A stretch of 64,000 nucleotides of DNA from Capitella teleta (lineage: Eukaryota > Annelida > Polychaeta > Capitellidae): positions 28,570-92,569 of the forward strand of contig KB308870.1 of assembly GCA_000328365.1 (NCBI GenBank), in the 5' to 3' direction. The translations under genes and the position numbers were made by a program. Shown here piece by piece: positions 33,125 through 46,439 of this stretch. Within the stretch, counting starts at the first letter, position 1, and the number at the start of each line of letters is the position of its first letter. The notes below the pieces were generated by a model. It was not told the origin of the DNA and did no database searches. It saw only the letters and a list, made by a program, of their open reading frames with translations.

Positions 33125-35797
33125 TCGCGCCCGGCACCTCATCCTCCACGGTGACATCCAGAGATCGAAGTGATTTTTTCAGTGCGGGACAAGACTGCGA
33201 TGATACGAGTGACGTCTGAAGTAAACAATGATGCAACGAGACAGCTGGTCTTTGACCTTTGCAAACGAGGACTTGTCCAGCGTTGATTACACCATTGTCC
33301 GCTTTTGGGCGAGTTTCAAAGTGTTTCTTGAGTTTTAATCACGCCGGTGATCAGCTGCTGTCTGAAGAGCAGCTCTCATCTCCATCTCCAGAATGACGAT
33401 TGGAACGTAAAAGACCCAGCATTCAGCGGAACACAAGGCACAAAGGGCGAGACGCTTTCTGACCACGTGAGGGTCAGTCTTAATTATCAACAATGAAGAC
33501 CACAGACGCCGCGGAAACCGTGAGCTGAGGGCGATTAGGTGAGAGACGCAAAGGGCGAGAGATTCATTTGCAATGCAGGAGATCCCCCACGGATAACGGT
33601 TGCGTAACAAGCGACGATGTCCGCACTTCGTGAGGGGGTTGGGATTCTCCAGGCCAATCATCATAAACAAGGATCTCTTGATCAGGCCCCTGTGTCTTCA
33701 GGCAACCCTCCCCTAACCCCTCCGTGTGCTCCTATATCTCCCTTTCTCTTATTCTTTTGCTGCTTCAATCTTACTCCTCTTTCCGATTTTGACTTTTTCC
33801 TAAACATAGTAGTAAACCTAGGAAGTAGAATGTTCTCATGTTTCGTGTCACAGGGTGACTCGACCTTCATAATATATAGGGATTGAGGCACCTCACCCAA
33901 GGCTGGTTCTCTATTTACGTATTCCAAATTTGAGGTATAAAGGAAGTGCAGCTAACTTCAAAGACACACACCTATGCAGGACTCTGGGTTTATTCAGGGT
34001 GCCATTTCCCTTTTAGCCCCTTTTACATTAGAACGTGTCATTTCTAGATTGCAAGAGTTTTTCATTCAAAGTTCAAACATCTTTGCTCTATGTGTGATAC
34101 AAAGAGCAAGGGACAGATATAACAGGGCCGGGCCCTGTGAACAAGCACAAAAAAATAATTATAGAAAACTTCGTCGTGGCGTCATCAACGAATGGGTCAA
34201 CGCTCTAACCTAACCTGGGGGAAACTTGTGCAATACTACTTCGAGGGAATACATTTATGACCTTATTGACATTGGGAAGCTACGGGGTTTCTTGAGGATA
34301 ACTAATAGTGTTATCTTCTTAACCAATAATTGAGTTATCTTATTAACCCTGTTATTAGCAACTCCTGTCAAACTGTTGCCTGATCCCGTTTCAAAGTCAA
34401 ACTCTCTGGTAAATATGAGAGGCTCAGTGTCAATTAGGGACCTCGATCGACCTCTCCACGATCAGCCAGTCAAACCGACTAATCTATCGGTATTAATTCC
34501 CCCATATATTTAGATTATTGTTTGTTATTAGAAGCAATCAATGCTTGTCTGCTCCTTAGAAATTGTTCTACTTTCCAGCTTGTATTATGAATTCATTACG
34601 CCTGTTTTGATTATATATACTAGTTCACGCCTGTTGTTCCAAGGTAGAGGAAACGGCGTGCGTTTTGAAGGGCCCAATTCGACCATATTATTTATTATTA
34701 TACAGGTATGAGGTATGTAGACACTTGCCAGATGCAGATACATTAATTGAGAAAATTATGAGTACTATTTGTACACGATTGGCTATTACGAGGAGCGCCA
34801 TTTAACGCTGTCATTAGACGCTGTTTTCATGGCGGTATTTAACTTTGTTATCTTACGTCGTTTTGCTCCACTGAGCCATCATGACGTCACAGCCGAAGGT
34901 CGATCTCTGCTCAATCCTTCATCTTTCTCTCTTGAAGTTGCGTCGAGGGTCCTTGTCTCCCCTCCAGCCTCCTTTTCAATCATATCAAATCATCTGACCG
35001 CATTGTGACAAAGTTACAAGTCGATGATTCGTGTGCCATTACTGCATTAGCGTGTTGTGTGCAGCCGCTCAGCGTTTTATTTCTGTGGGGCAAATGATGC
35101 TCGTTAACCTGGATTACTCCACACAATAGTGGCGATGCAGGTTGTCTGACTAATCATAGTAGGGTCACGTGGTATATGCCGGAACGTGTGAAACAGGCAT
35201 CATATAGAGCGTTTTGAGAATAGCGATCTCCCAGGATTTTCTATTGATAGTTATGAATGAAAATAATATGATGTGATGTAATTCCATTTCTGAGAAGGTT
35301 GCTTTTACAAATTTTACGCACATTGGAAATAGATATTATATTGTCGATATAATAATGAGTCGAATTGAAAGAGTTTAAAAATAGTGATAAAGGCATCGTA
35401 GAAAATATGCCCTTATTTGGTAGTGTCCATCTCGAAAAGGATTCGGTGAAAAATTCCAATCTTTTCAGCCCATCAATTAAATTAATACCAAAGATGAGCC
35501 TGTATCTCGTATTAGATCATTATATGGGCTGGCTGGAGAGGCCAAACAGAGTCAAATATTAGCGAGTATGATAGAGGAAAAAAAATAAAAAAATAAACAA
35601 GTATTTGATCTAAAAGGTTGGCGTTAAGTGAAAGCATTTTATGAATATAAATGAATATAAGATCGAAGGACAAATAGTGAAACATCATATAGTTGAACAT
35701 TACAATTAGTAGTAGTACTAATGATGAGCAGTATGACGCATATATTGTGAAACTATTGATTTATGAGGTAGAGGAAGTGATTTTATTAAACAGATGG

Positions 35798-35848
35798 ATC
35801 ATGGCTAGGTAGCAACATACATGTATGTTGTGAATATATCATGGCTAG
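35798..35848. repeat. 18 bp palindrome flanked by 11 bp direct repeats
   Basis: ATCATGGCTAG occurs at 35798-35808 and 35838-35848. Between them CAACATACATGTATGTTG (35813-35830) is a perfect palindrome. Confidence 0.85.
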
Positions 35849-38616
35849 ATAATACCAAGGTAAGAAGAACAATTATGAAAATATAAAATATACATAAAAA
35901 AAACCACACAAACAAAAAAACAAGGCTAGAGCTTGATGAGGATGAAGTCGATGTCGATGTCATGATGTGTTCTTAAACCAATTGAATATGAAATGTCAAC
36001 GGTTCTGTCACTCTGAAATCTAACAAGGATCCTAACAAAGGAATCATGGAACACACAAACAACAACACACATCAATCAGTGATGTGCTGGAATGCTGTCA
36101 GTACTTAAATCGGCAGATATACACGATCGCACCATGTAATGGTCGATAATAGAGAGCTCTGCTTCGCTCTATTTTGCTCTATTTCGTTGTTTCGTTGGAC
36201 CCGCTGTAGTGTAACAGTGCGCAGGCGTATTGGAATGAATTTGACGCTTCTGATTGGAAGAAATTTGGACTGTCCAATCACGAGTCGAAGAAGTGTGTCC
36301 GAAGGGATATCATAGGTTAATGGGCGTCCGCAGACGCCAACCAATAAGAAAATACCTCCGACGTAATATCCATATTTGAGACCACCGTTTTACCACGCAG
36401 CAATTGGATTAGATTGATTTATCCCTCAATAATCAGCGTGAATGAGATCAGAAAGAAAACAGGATATTCCACATAATTATGCACTCATGTATCTAATTAG
36501 ATGTACAATATCGTGAAAGCAATGAAGACCCTTGACAGTTGAAGTTGCTGTTACAACCTTTCACACAAGATACACAGACTAATTTCTCCTCTCTTGAGTA
36601 ATAAGAACCTGTTGTGAGATCTTGATGAACCATCTTAGAAAATAAAAAGTTGAAGAGCGTGTCTTCTGAGCATGCAGGTCTCTATGTTCACCATAAAAAA
36701 GTTGCTTGCATCGTCAAATTATATTCATCATTCAATTCATCATTCAAAGGCATGCGCACAGTTACCTGTTTGTTTTCCAGGAAAACTAAAATGAATGGAC
36801 AGCATGATGTTTGAACGCATGAAATAATTACACAGTGCATTGCGTGCGGATGTGAATTCTTGCAGGTTTCCCCGTACTCCCTTTATCTCTCACCTTTCTG
36901 CAAATAAATGAATATTCATATTTTTTTCTTAAATTTAATGCTATTTTTGTGTTTTTGATCCAATGATCGATGAGTGTTTTAGAACCGTGGTTAGAGGGAC
37001 AACCTGGAGAGATCTCTTGGGGGAGGGGGTGGGGCTTCGAACCTTTCCCGGATCCTCTAGATTCAGAAAATGGTCGATTAAACATGCGTTAATGGCAGGT
37101 GAGATTAATTACTTGCCTTGTGATAAATGGTTATGGCTTTGAATTTTTCATAAAGTTTCTGCAGCTGTAAAATTCGAAATTTATTGAACGTGACCTTGTA
37201 GACGCTGAGAACACAGGTGTCATTTTCGTCTGCTACGCCATGAAACAAATGAAATTGAACAGTTAACCGAAATACACATGCATGCATACAAAAGCAAGAT
37301 TGAATCATGGTTACAGAAAAGGGGTGAACTTGTTAATATTTCAACGTATTTTAGCAATTAAACAGAAATTCAACAAGTATATAGAATGAAATTGAGTTTT
37401 TACTTTATAAACATGTTAATCACCAGTAAATTAATCGTTTTGACAATTAAAGGAGAGAGAAGGCGAATAGTCCAGTCAATTTAGCTCAATTTGGGAGTCA
37501 ACCTAGACATAATTGCAACACAAATGGTTTCTAGATAACAAACTGAAAGTTTAAGTGAATCTCAATAGTGGAACATGGTCTAAATTGGTAAATAGTGATG
37601 ACAGTGGGACAGAAACGGGGAATTTTGGTATTTGTGATATATAGACACATAATAAATATATTCTCTGTATTGTTTCTTCTCCCCATACTCCACATCAATA
37701 GTTGATACTCCAGAAAAAGTTTTATTTCTCTGTGTCTTTGATAACAAAATATTTGTGATAGAAACCCATCTCAAAACAACGAATTTTAAAAAAGAGGATT
37801 AGTTAATTTTACTTTATTTCGTAAGTTATACCGGCCAGAGAAGTGATATATGCTTTATAACTGCCTATTTATACACTCATTGAATACAAATATTAAACAT
37901 CGCAAGTCAGTATACCTGGCTCGAGTAACAACCACAAAACTTACCTATACCCCAAATTACTCTAAAACGGGGTTTCATTCAGTGACGATTCACTCCTTAA
38001 TTAATAGACTAAAATGTATATTAAAATGTTTCAATGGTATTCAGAGATACTAAAACTTGCGATTTTTTTTTATAATTCTGTGCTCAATTAATTAAATAAA
38101 CATTTGTTGCACCTATATAGGTTATATAGGCTAATCAATGCAAGGTTTGGCCCAAAAATCCTGGCAACATGACTAGTATATAGTCTACTAGATGCGGAAT
38201 GGCCTTATTATGAAAGTCGAATCTGTTTGTTTAAGGATACGTAAATAATTTAGTTAATTAGTACAACTGCTCAGTACCTGGATTAAGATCAAAAGATACC
38301 TTACCTTTCAAATTTCAAACATAGTTATGTAACATATCAAAATGAAGAACTCGATGCGGCAAAGCCAGGCATGTTATGACATGGCTCATTATGCGCACCT
38401 GTAACGTTTCCGTTAGAGTCTAATTAATCACAGGTGCAAAAATATCCAAAATTGACAAAATAATTATAAAATATACTGTACAAGCAATATTCAATAGCTA
38501 ATAGCTACGGTATTTACTGTTCATAAATCGCCATAAGGAATTTAGAAATAAAACAATTTGATTATGTTCCCACACATAATTATAGACAATCCACAACCTC
38601 ATTTATATTAATGAAT

Positions 38617-38658
38617 GAACATTAAAATTGCAATCAATTTGAACATTAAAATTGCAAT
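38617..38658. repeat. 18 bp direct repeat
   Basis: gaacattaaaattgcaat occurs at 38617-38634 and 38641-38658, identical, period 24. Confidence 0.85.
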
Positions 38659-40700
38659 TCCATTGAAACCGTTTGTATTGCAATTATGTATACCTTGTAT
38701 ATACTTACTTTGACTGGACTAGAAACAGAGAGGGGGGAGATGAAAGCAGAATATGAGCAATGCACAGTAGATCACGAGATGGCAATTGAAGAAGCAATGA
38801 GGAAGATCAGAAGCAACGTGAGCCACCCCGCATGTTGATCTCGTCATCTGTTCGCATTCAACCTGCCTACCCACAGGCAACACCAGTGGACGACCCCAAG
38901 AAATGCGTGGTTATGAAATATGGATGTCTCTGGATGTCTGTTAGAACATTTGTTGCCTGCAGTTTGGCGTTTGAAATTAATAAGTATTATGTTGATATCT
39001 GGCGGCTGTTCCATCATGATTCATTGTGCTGTATGGTATGGACTAATATCAGAACGGTTGTGTTTATATAACACAGACTCGTGGTTTCCATAAATGGGTC
39101 AGAACTATGGAAACATTCACAATTTAAAGATTTTGAAGTAAACCAGTTTTTCATTGGCAATGTATAACATTTAGCTCAGTATGAAATGATACGATATGAT
39201 ATTCCGGTATCAGCCATAAGTTTTGCTTTACTGGATCTACCAGAAGCTTCCAAGATTGTAAGATAAACACGTGACTCCTCTCAGCCAATTGAAGGACATG
39301 GTTATCAAAAGATCGCAAATCTGAGAACAAATGTCACAGACACAAAGGATTGTTCTGGAAAGCGAAAGCAATCTCTCAAGTTGGGTTCTGCTTTCATCTG
39401 ACATCGGGGCTTTTGCAAGTGCGAGAAAGAGAATCAGTATGGATGGATTGTCTTCATGAATTTTTATGAGGAGATGCTTTTAAATTAGGTCACACAGTGG
39501 TGTCAATACAGAGCAACTGTGTTATAAGATTCACAAGCATGGAATCAAACAGCATTATGGAATAAGACGATCATATAAGAACACTGCAAGCGGTGTGGGA
39601 CTATTGGTTATATACATATATATATATATTGGACGACCAGACTTTTTTTGTGGTTTGGTTGACCCCATGTATTTTGTGATTTCATCTTTTGAAACAATTG
39701 TTAATTTGAAATCAAACTATATAGATAAATCATATAGATTGCCCGGCATCTAATTTACTTCAATATGAACTCGAGTGACAAAAGCGTCTGACTTGACTCT
39801 TCGCAGCATCGGAAAGTTGACCGTGCACAATGAAGTCAACCAAACTCTTATGCATATTTCGCCAGTTAACAAAACTAAAAAATTCCACAGAAAGTGCACG
39901 CAAAAGCATCGAATTCTGTTCCCGATAAGAGTCATGATCGCCAAACAAATACGTCAAATTGACAGGCCCTTCAAATCGACCGAGGCAGCCCCCCAATTGT
40001 AGAGCAATAACTACAGAGGCCTGAATGGGTGACCGTTCTATTGGGAGTGAATCACCTAAGTGTTGAGCCATTGCAGGGCTCTTAATTCAAAAGGGGCCAC
40101 TCATCAACATTGGACGAGACAACCCTGGGATTCTGCAATCTCTAACACAGCAGCTGACTCGTAGAGAGTGCAGCAGTGACAGGCAGACAGAAAATGGGCT
40201 CAGCGAAAGAATTGAATTTGTTGGCCTCATTTAATTAAGACAATGCGACCATTGGTCGTTTGGCGCAAAGCCCCTGATGCCGGGGTCGAAGGGTGCTCCT
40301 ATTGCCCCACTGATATACTTCGATCACAGGTGATTCTGAAAAACCGGACGCTATGTTAATATTTTACAAGTTACCTGAACTGATATTGTTATCTTTAACT
40401 TACAATTGAGACTTGAGACATCCGGACCTAAGGAGTGCGAGTCATGTTCTTCTGCTATTAACATTATGCAATACTTGTTGCTAGTATTCAGACATTCAGT
40501 TAGTGGTAAACCTCTCCTGGCCATCTGTTCTCTGACAATTGCGCATTCTGAACATGCGTCATCGACACGAATTCCCGAACGAGAGCAAACACGGTTAGAA
40601 ACAAATCGACCGAATGCTGTTAGGGTGGTTGGAATATTACCTGGATGGTCTGAAAGGTGTGAATATAGGGCTTTATAAATGACAAGGAAACAGGGCAGAG

Positions 40701-40709
40701 TATAAATAG
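40701..40709 (+). promoter_or_regulatory. possible TATA box
   Basis: TATAAATAG in a GC-richer context (GGGCAGAG before, GGCAGG after). No coding exon is evident downstream. Confidence 0.25.
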
Positions 40710-41285
40710 GGCAGGTCTATTGAAAAGGTCAAAGAGTGCGTCTGCGACAGACTAATAAAATTAGACTTTTTCGGACATCACCGACCAAACAAATTGAAAT
40801 ATATCGAGCAATAGTATATATATATGCCTTGCAAATAGCATGTCAGATGATTCATCTCTCATTAAATAGGTTTGAAACAAGATATTTGATCCAGAGGTAT
40901 TAAATGAAGTTAATTAAATCGATAGTGTGACCTAGCTGTGATTGAAATAATTATATGTACATTAAATAGTTGGAGTGATAGAGAGATTGTCAGAGGAGTA
41001 TGTTCTTGGTTGGATTGTCCACGAGTAGCAGCGTGAAACCTCTAATGACTGCAAATCGATGAAGCCCTTTTGTTCTCTGAAATGATGGACCTTCAGCTAA
41101 TCACCATAAAGGAAAGAAAGCGAGAGAGAGCCTTGGAGGGAGAGGGACTCAGTTAAGGAATATCCCTTCTTGTAATACATATTTCCTCATCGCATTCGTA
41201 TAACATGAGCATTTTTATTTTTTCATTCGATTTATTGCTGTTTAAACTGTTCTCGTTATTAAACGCCATGACTTGCTATTTTCTT

Positions 41286-41323
41286 ACACTCAATACTTGT
41301 AATTGCATACAAGTATTGAGTGT
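41286..41323. repeat. perfect hairpin, 16 bp arms, 6-base loop
   Basis: Arm ACACTCAATACTTGTA (41286-41301), loop ATTGCA, and the exact reverse complement at 41308-41323. It is too short and symmetrical for a typical microRNA precursor and is not followed by a T run. Confidence 0.9.
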
Positions 41324-41469
41324 CCCAAAACAATTTTGCACAATAATTCAACAGCATTGCACTTGATTCGCTGCAAAAATTCCTTTTCTGTGTCCATAAA
41401 AGCTCAGATGGAGGGTTAAATGAACATAAAAGCTCCACTCGGATTGCTGTCAATTAACGTTGCCTATCT

Positions 41470-41497
41470 TGCATTGCATTGCATTGCATTGTATTGA
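41470..41497. repeat. TTGCA pentanucleotide repeat
   Basis: About five copies of TGCAT/TTGCA. Confidence 0.8.
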
Positions 41498-41519
41498 CGT
41501 TTCCTCAATATCACAAGCA

Positions 41520-41782
41520 GATCCTTTTATTTCAATCCAACTATATAAAAACTGATTGTTAACGTTATCAAACACTTTAGAAAGGTCTACATCACGTGTC
41601 AAAGCAATATCTCAGCATGTGTTTATGTGAGATACGGGCAAACCATTTGATGGTTCCTCCAGTTTTTCTGCCTCTCTCAATAGATCTTCATATTGCGTCA
41701 AAGAAGCATTGCATTTCGGGAGTTTTTCAGGGATCCTTGTGGCATCGACCGGCATAAGGAGTTTTTTCCTCCACTCTTTCAT
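41520..41782 (-). mobile_element. LINE reverse-transcriptase fragment with adjoining ORF
   Basis: On the minus strand DVDLSKVFDNVNNQ (about 41597-41553) matches the RT motif A signature DLSKAFDTVNH. Immediately upstream, in a different frame, 41782-41612 is a 56-codon ORF of charged, protein-like composition (MKEWRKKLLMPVDATRIPEK ... YEDLLREAEKLEE). It may belong to the same element or be chance. The rest of the RT is missing. Confidence 0.5.
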
Positions 41783-42812
41783 CTTGCAATGCTAATGATG
41801 CCGACCATTACGAGAACTGACAACCATTGTCAGTTTTAAAATGTTCGCTTGTGTCCCTTTTTTTGGGGCCTATATCGAGTACAATCATTAAAGTCAAACG
41901 TGGTTCTCTTTGATGAGCTTGTAAATTAATATCACCGGTCGTGCATATTCAGTTGGATACAGTAAACTTATATTACTTATTATTTATCTTACTGGGTAAT
42001 TTCCGTATATCACGGTGGACTGAACATTAAGCATAGCTATTACAATGTTATAATTGAAAAGTTTGGTATTTTCAATAATATTTCAGCACGCCGCATTGAT
42101 CAACACATCTATTTATAAGGATGCCAAATAGCAACATGACTTGGCAACATAGCTGAGAAAATCAGCCGCAAGGTATGAATTATTCCCCAAAACAAGGTAA
42201 CCCTAGATACAAAACGCTTAATCTGAAATAGAGGAATGCGCGCAGAATCCTCAAACCCCAAGAAAAAAATACCCCCACACACACCAAAAAAAAAAAAAAG
42301 CACGTCAAAAGAAATTCATCTCGTGATGCGAGTTTATGATTAGCCCAGGGTGGAAGGCAGAGGTAACGCCCAGTGTGCCTACAGCGAACCTAGCCGAGAT
42401 GATCGCCCTGTCCTGTGTCTATTCGTAACGAATTTCGTGGAGATTTGCGTAGCTAGATCGATTCAGCACAGGAGTCTATGACTGTTGGACGCTCAGTGGT
42501 GGCGACCACACAGTGCTACACACAGCGGACCGAGTGACACAACTCCACTCTGGATTACGCAAGTCTCTTGAGGCATCGATGGTGAGTAGATTATGACGGA
42601 CAGTGCTTCCCCCTGGTATGCGACCTGAGAGCTATTTTATAATAATCATAGTATTATTTGTCAGCATTGGTTAATTAAATATATATTTACTATTTAGAAT
42701 GTTGCTTCATGATATATGATTTAAATCTTAGATTTACATATGCATGTATATACCGTTTGTCTAAGTAATAATCGTTATATTATGTCAAATGTTATTCGAC
42801 TTTATCAGAGGC

Positions 42813-43126
42813 TATAAAAGCCGCAGAAACACAATATCATATCAAGTTTTGTAGCGATGCTCACTTTGGCTGAATATTGTAATCATTATCGTCACATGAA
42901 TCACGTTAATAGCCTATACGCTGTGCCACTCAATACTCCTCTATACTTCTCACGCCGTTTTATATCGTCACGCACATTTCCAGTGACTTTGCTTCCAAGC
43001 TGTAAAGATACCACGGGAAACGATCGCATCGCCATCATTCCTGAGGCCCCATTGTGCGAACGGAGGCTTCCATTGGGGGATAGCAGAGCGTGGGGCACTG
43101 GAGGGTTTGCATTCATTGAGAGGTAA
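42813..43126 (+). other. TATA-like promoter followed by an 89-codon ORF
   Basis: TATAAAAG (42813-42820), inside the small palindrome GGCTATAAAAGCC, is followed 37 bases later by an ATG (42857) opening 89 codons to 43126. About 280 bases upstream a CATCGATG/gtgagt site (42576-42590) resembles an exon end. The ORF (MLTLAEYCNHYRHMNHVNSL...) is not recognised and codon use gives no clear support. It could mark a small or non-coding transcript. Confidence 0.25.
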
Positions 43127-44888
43127 TTTTGGTGCGATGCATCAAGGCCGTGACGCGTCCAGATCGCCAGCTCTAAGATCCATCACATACCGCGACATGG
43201 CGCGACCTGGTCTGTTTATGGGCGAGAGTTAAGGCATCATGTTTTGGCATAAGAAAGCAAGGCCGCCTTTTCATTGCCCGTCGGTGTAAAGGTGCTCGTC
43301 CCATAAGCGAAGGGTTACAGCTATTGAAACGAGAGAGTTGTCACGGAAGACTGTCAATGTCGCATTTGCATCTCGGACCTTTTCATATGGAAATCTCAAC
43401 CCTCAGAAGAGAACCAGGCTTCAGATAAGGAGGCCCTCGTGGATACACTGTCCCAAAAAAGAGAGAAGTTGGCGACCAAGAGCCTGGGAATAAGTTAAGC
43501 ATCAGGAGGGTTTGTATATTAGCACGATTGTTCATTTCTATGGCTATAAGCCACTTACTGAAACCTTTGCCTACGCAACAACACGCTTGACCAACTATTG
43601 GTTGATGAAGCGCTCTTTTTAATTAATGATCTTCTTCTGCTTGGGTGACATGCGGAGTTATGGATTTTATACTTCTTGACCTGTGATCTCGATTCGCACT
43701 CAAGACACTTGATTGCGTAACCATGCGTGAAGGGCCAACTGGCTTGGAAGATGTTCTTATGTACTGTATAATAGATGTGATCTTATGTAACCGGGAAATA
43801 ATATTACGGACTGTATCTATTTCATCTAGGTTACATAATATGCTCCGTTAATGATGCTTTGATTAAATATCATAATTAATGCATGTAATTCCTAGTACAT
43901 TCTAATTAATTAGGTTGCTAACAGGTTACCGACTTTATATACTTAATTGGTGAATGCTACTTTTAATATTGGATGATGTGAGGACAGGAAGGTACTAATT
44001 GATTAGTTCTTCATTTAAATACATAGCAAGTGGAGGTATTAATTTTATAATAGAATTTTGGTTGCTTGGGGTTTTTATCCTTAGAGGAAAAAAAGATCGC
44101 TACATAAAGCTTATGACTTAAGCACGTTAAATATTCCAATTCTATATTCAAAACTTTTTTTAACGAGAAATAGTTACTGGACTTACTTTTACATCTAAAA
44201 ATTTCCCTAACTGATTGTCCACACGGGGTCGGCACACCTTATACCTATTTTTAGGCTTGATAAAAAATAACAATATTGCGTTTCGTCCCATAGTAACGGA
44301 GCATGAAACCCGCAGAGTGCCAAACGTGCTGACAATGCCAAAAATTGCATTCAGCAATTTCTCTTTTGGCAGGTGTGTTTGCTGGTATTGCTGGTAAACA
44401 AAGCTAATTGACACTGCTTCTCAATCATGCACACATCGATGCCACAATACCATGTATGGCTACCTCTCCAGAAGGTAATCAAAAAGCTTAGAGCCACCGG
44501 CGTCACTCCATCCAGGTATCAGGCCGACCTGAAGTGGTTACGTCATCCCGGACATTGAACTTTTTGTTGCGTGCCTTGACCTGTCTAACTAAGCTCGCTG
44601 GTTTTAATATTGCTTCCTAGTAAGCTATTGATTCTGTGGGTGAATTAATGAGCAAATATTAATTTCAATCAGAAATTACTCAATAAAATGTTACAACCAA
44701 ACAACCACATTAGAAAAATATACGGCACGAAGCAGGGTTTACGGCTCCACCAAAGGCATCCAAGGGATATCAGCGCCAGATAAGAAGCCAGGGACCGCGG
44801 TTTTGCTTTGCCCTTAAGTGCCAATTAGGGACCGGGATACTACCATAGACAGTAGTACACAACGCCGGATCCTGTTACGTCCGTTGGT

Positions 44889-44983
44889 AGGCAGCACTGC
44901 GGAGTCACCGGAGAATGACAGCGAATTGCAATTACATAACAGTATCATAAATTCATAATCATGATGCCGTGGCCCGATCAGGT
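44889..44983 (+). repeat. dispersed repeat family D, copy 2
   Basis: Aligns to 33047-33124: GCAGCACTGCGGAGTCACCG at the start and GCCCGATCAGGTC at the end, with a small length difference between. Confidence 0.6.
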
Positions 44984-46402
44984 CAGGAATGTCGACCTTA
45001 TAATTATGCATAATAGATGTTGGCTGAAAAGTTACGCCCCCAGGCGTCACGCAGGGCTTCCTATACCACGTTTACATTGGTATGATCTCACGTTTAACTT
45101 GTATGTAAACATGCATAGAGTATCAGACAGAATCGCTGTATCTTTGGCTTACTGTTGCGCCATGGATAATAACTCAGAGCCCATTCCGGTATTTTTGATG
45201 TGTTGATCAAAATAGAAGGCAGCCTTTCTGATGCATGTATAAGCACTATTATCTCCACAAAGTCACGTGGTCACACGTGGAAGATTGACAGAATGAATAA
45301 TGAAGGGTAAGCATGTATACAATACTATGGCTGTTGAAATGGGAAGCAATGATCTAAAGCCCCCTCTTTTCTTTTGTTCACAATGGGGTGAATGTGTTAA
45401 TCATGTCCTGTTGCATCTCAACTTACCTCATTGTGAATAAAAAATTAATTCATTCAATCAAAAGAGAGAGAGAAAAATTATGTTGGGTCTAGAGTCACCA
45501 ACCATAGCAACCCATTATAGTTCCTGTGGTTAGTTTAGTATAAGTATATGAACAATAAACGAATAGCAAATAACAGAAACTGCAAGTACATATACATTCA
45601 AATGATGATTGGTATGAGCATTATCGAGGCATGCTTGGGCTTTACGCTTCTACCAAACTCTTTCGGCCGATATATTACAGTGTATGTGAAAAGTATGAGC
45701 TACGTGAGGTTTTAAAATTCCAACACCTTTTAATGCCATCAAATCAATTTCCAATGATATCTACCTGCAATAGACATAAGACAGCAAGTACGCTATTATT
45801 AGTATAATAGGAAATCACGCTTATTATGACCATCAGTCCTTTGAACACACATTTATTTGCGTTCAAAACGATAAATTAGTGATAATCAATGTATGAATGT
45901 GTAAGCTTTCTCCTTATGGATATTTCAGATTTCCAAGTAAACAATTCTGTGAAGCAAATAAATAATGACAAAGCGTTCGGTGCAATTGTTTCTGCTTTTA
46001 TCAGAAGGTCATAAACCAATAAAACAAAACAAAAACCAACAATATACTTCCGTTTTGTAGATCCGAGAAATGATCATAATCTGACAATAAACATTCTGAA
46101 TGATGAGTTATCCGGAGCAATACAAAAGTTATGCAAACAAAAGGTGGCAAATTTAATATTCCCTTTCAACTTTGAAGTAAATTTTAAATCAACCACTCCT
46201 TGCGTGTACACACGTGTTTACGTTACGGGCACTGTGTCTGGGCTATTCTATGCATTGCGAATTATCTTGCTTAGAACAATTAGATGCAGTCACAGGGCAT
46301 TCCCCAAGGTTCTGGCCTCAGGGGACGAGCAGTCGCTGTGAAGCAACAGATGTGGCTACCAGATCGCATTTATAACACATCAGAGTGTATCAATGCGATC
46401 AC

Positions 46403-46439
46403 TCCCTTGGGATGACTGTCCCAAGGGAAGAATTTGCAT
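46403..46439. promoter_or_regulatory. double EBF/COE-type hairpin next to a POU octamer
   Basis: TCCCTTGGGA (46403-46412), TGACTG loop, TCCCAAGGGA (46419-46428): perfect 10 bp arms, each also matching the EBF/COE consensus TCCCNNGGGA. Three bases on is ATTTGCAT (46432-46439), the POU octamer in reverse. Confidence 0.5.

Larger units (their letters stand above)
32961..41519. other. intergenic, no supported gene
   Basis: Holds one copy of dispersed repeat D (33047-33124), an 18 bp palindrome between direct repeats (35798-35848), a perfect 16 bp-arm hairpin (41286-41323), an 18 bp repeated block (38617-38658), a possible TATA box (40701-40709) and a TTGCA run (41470-41497). No convincing coding exon. 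Confidence 0.5.
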
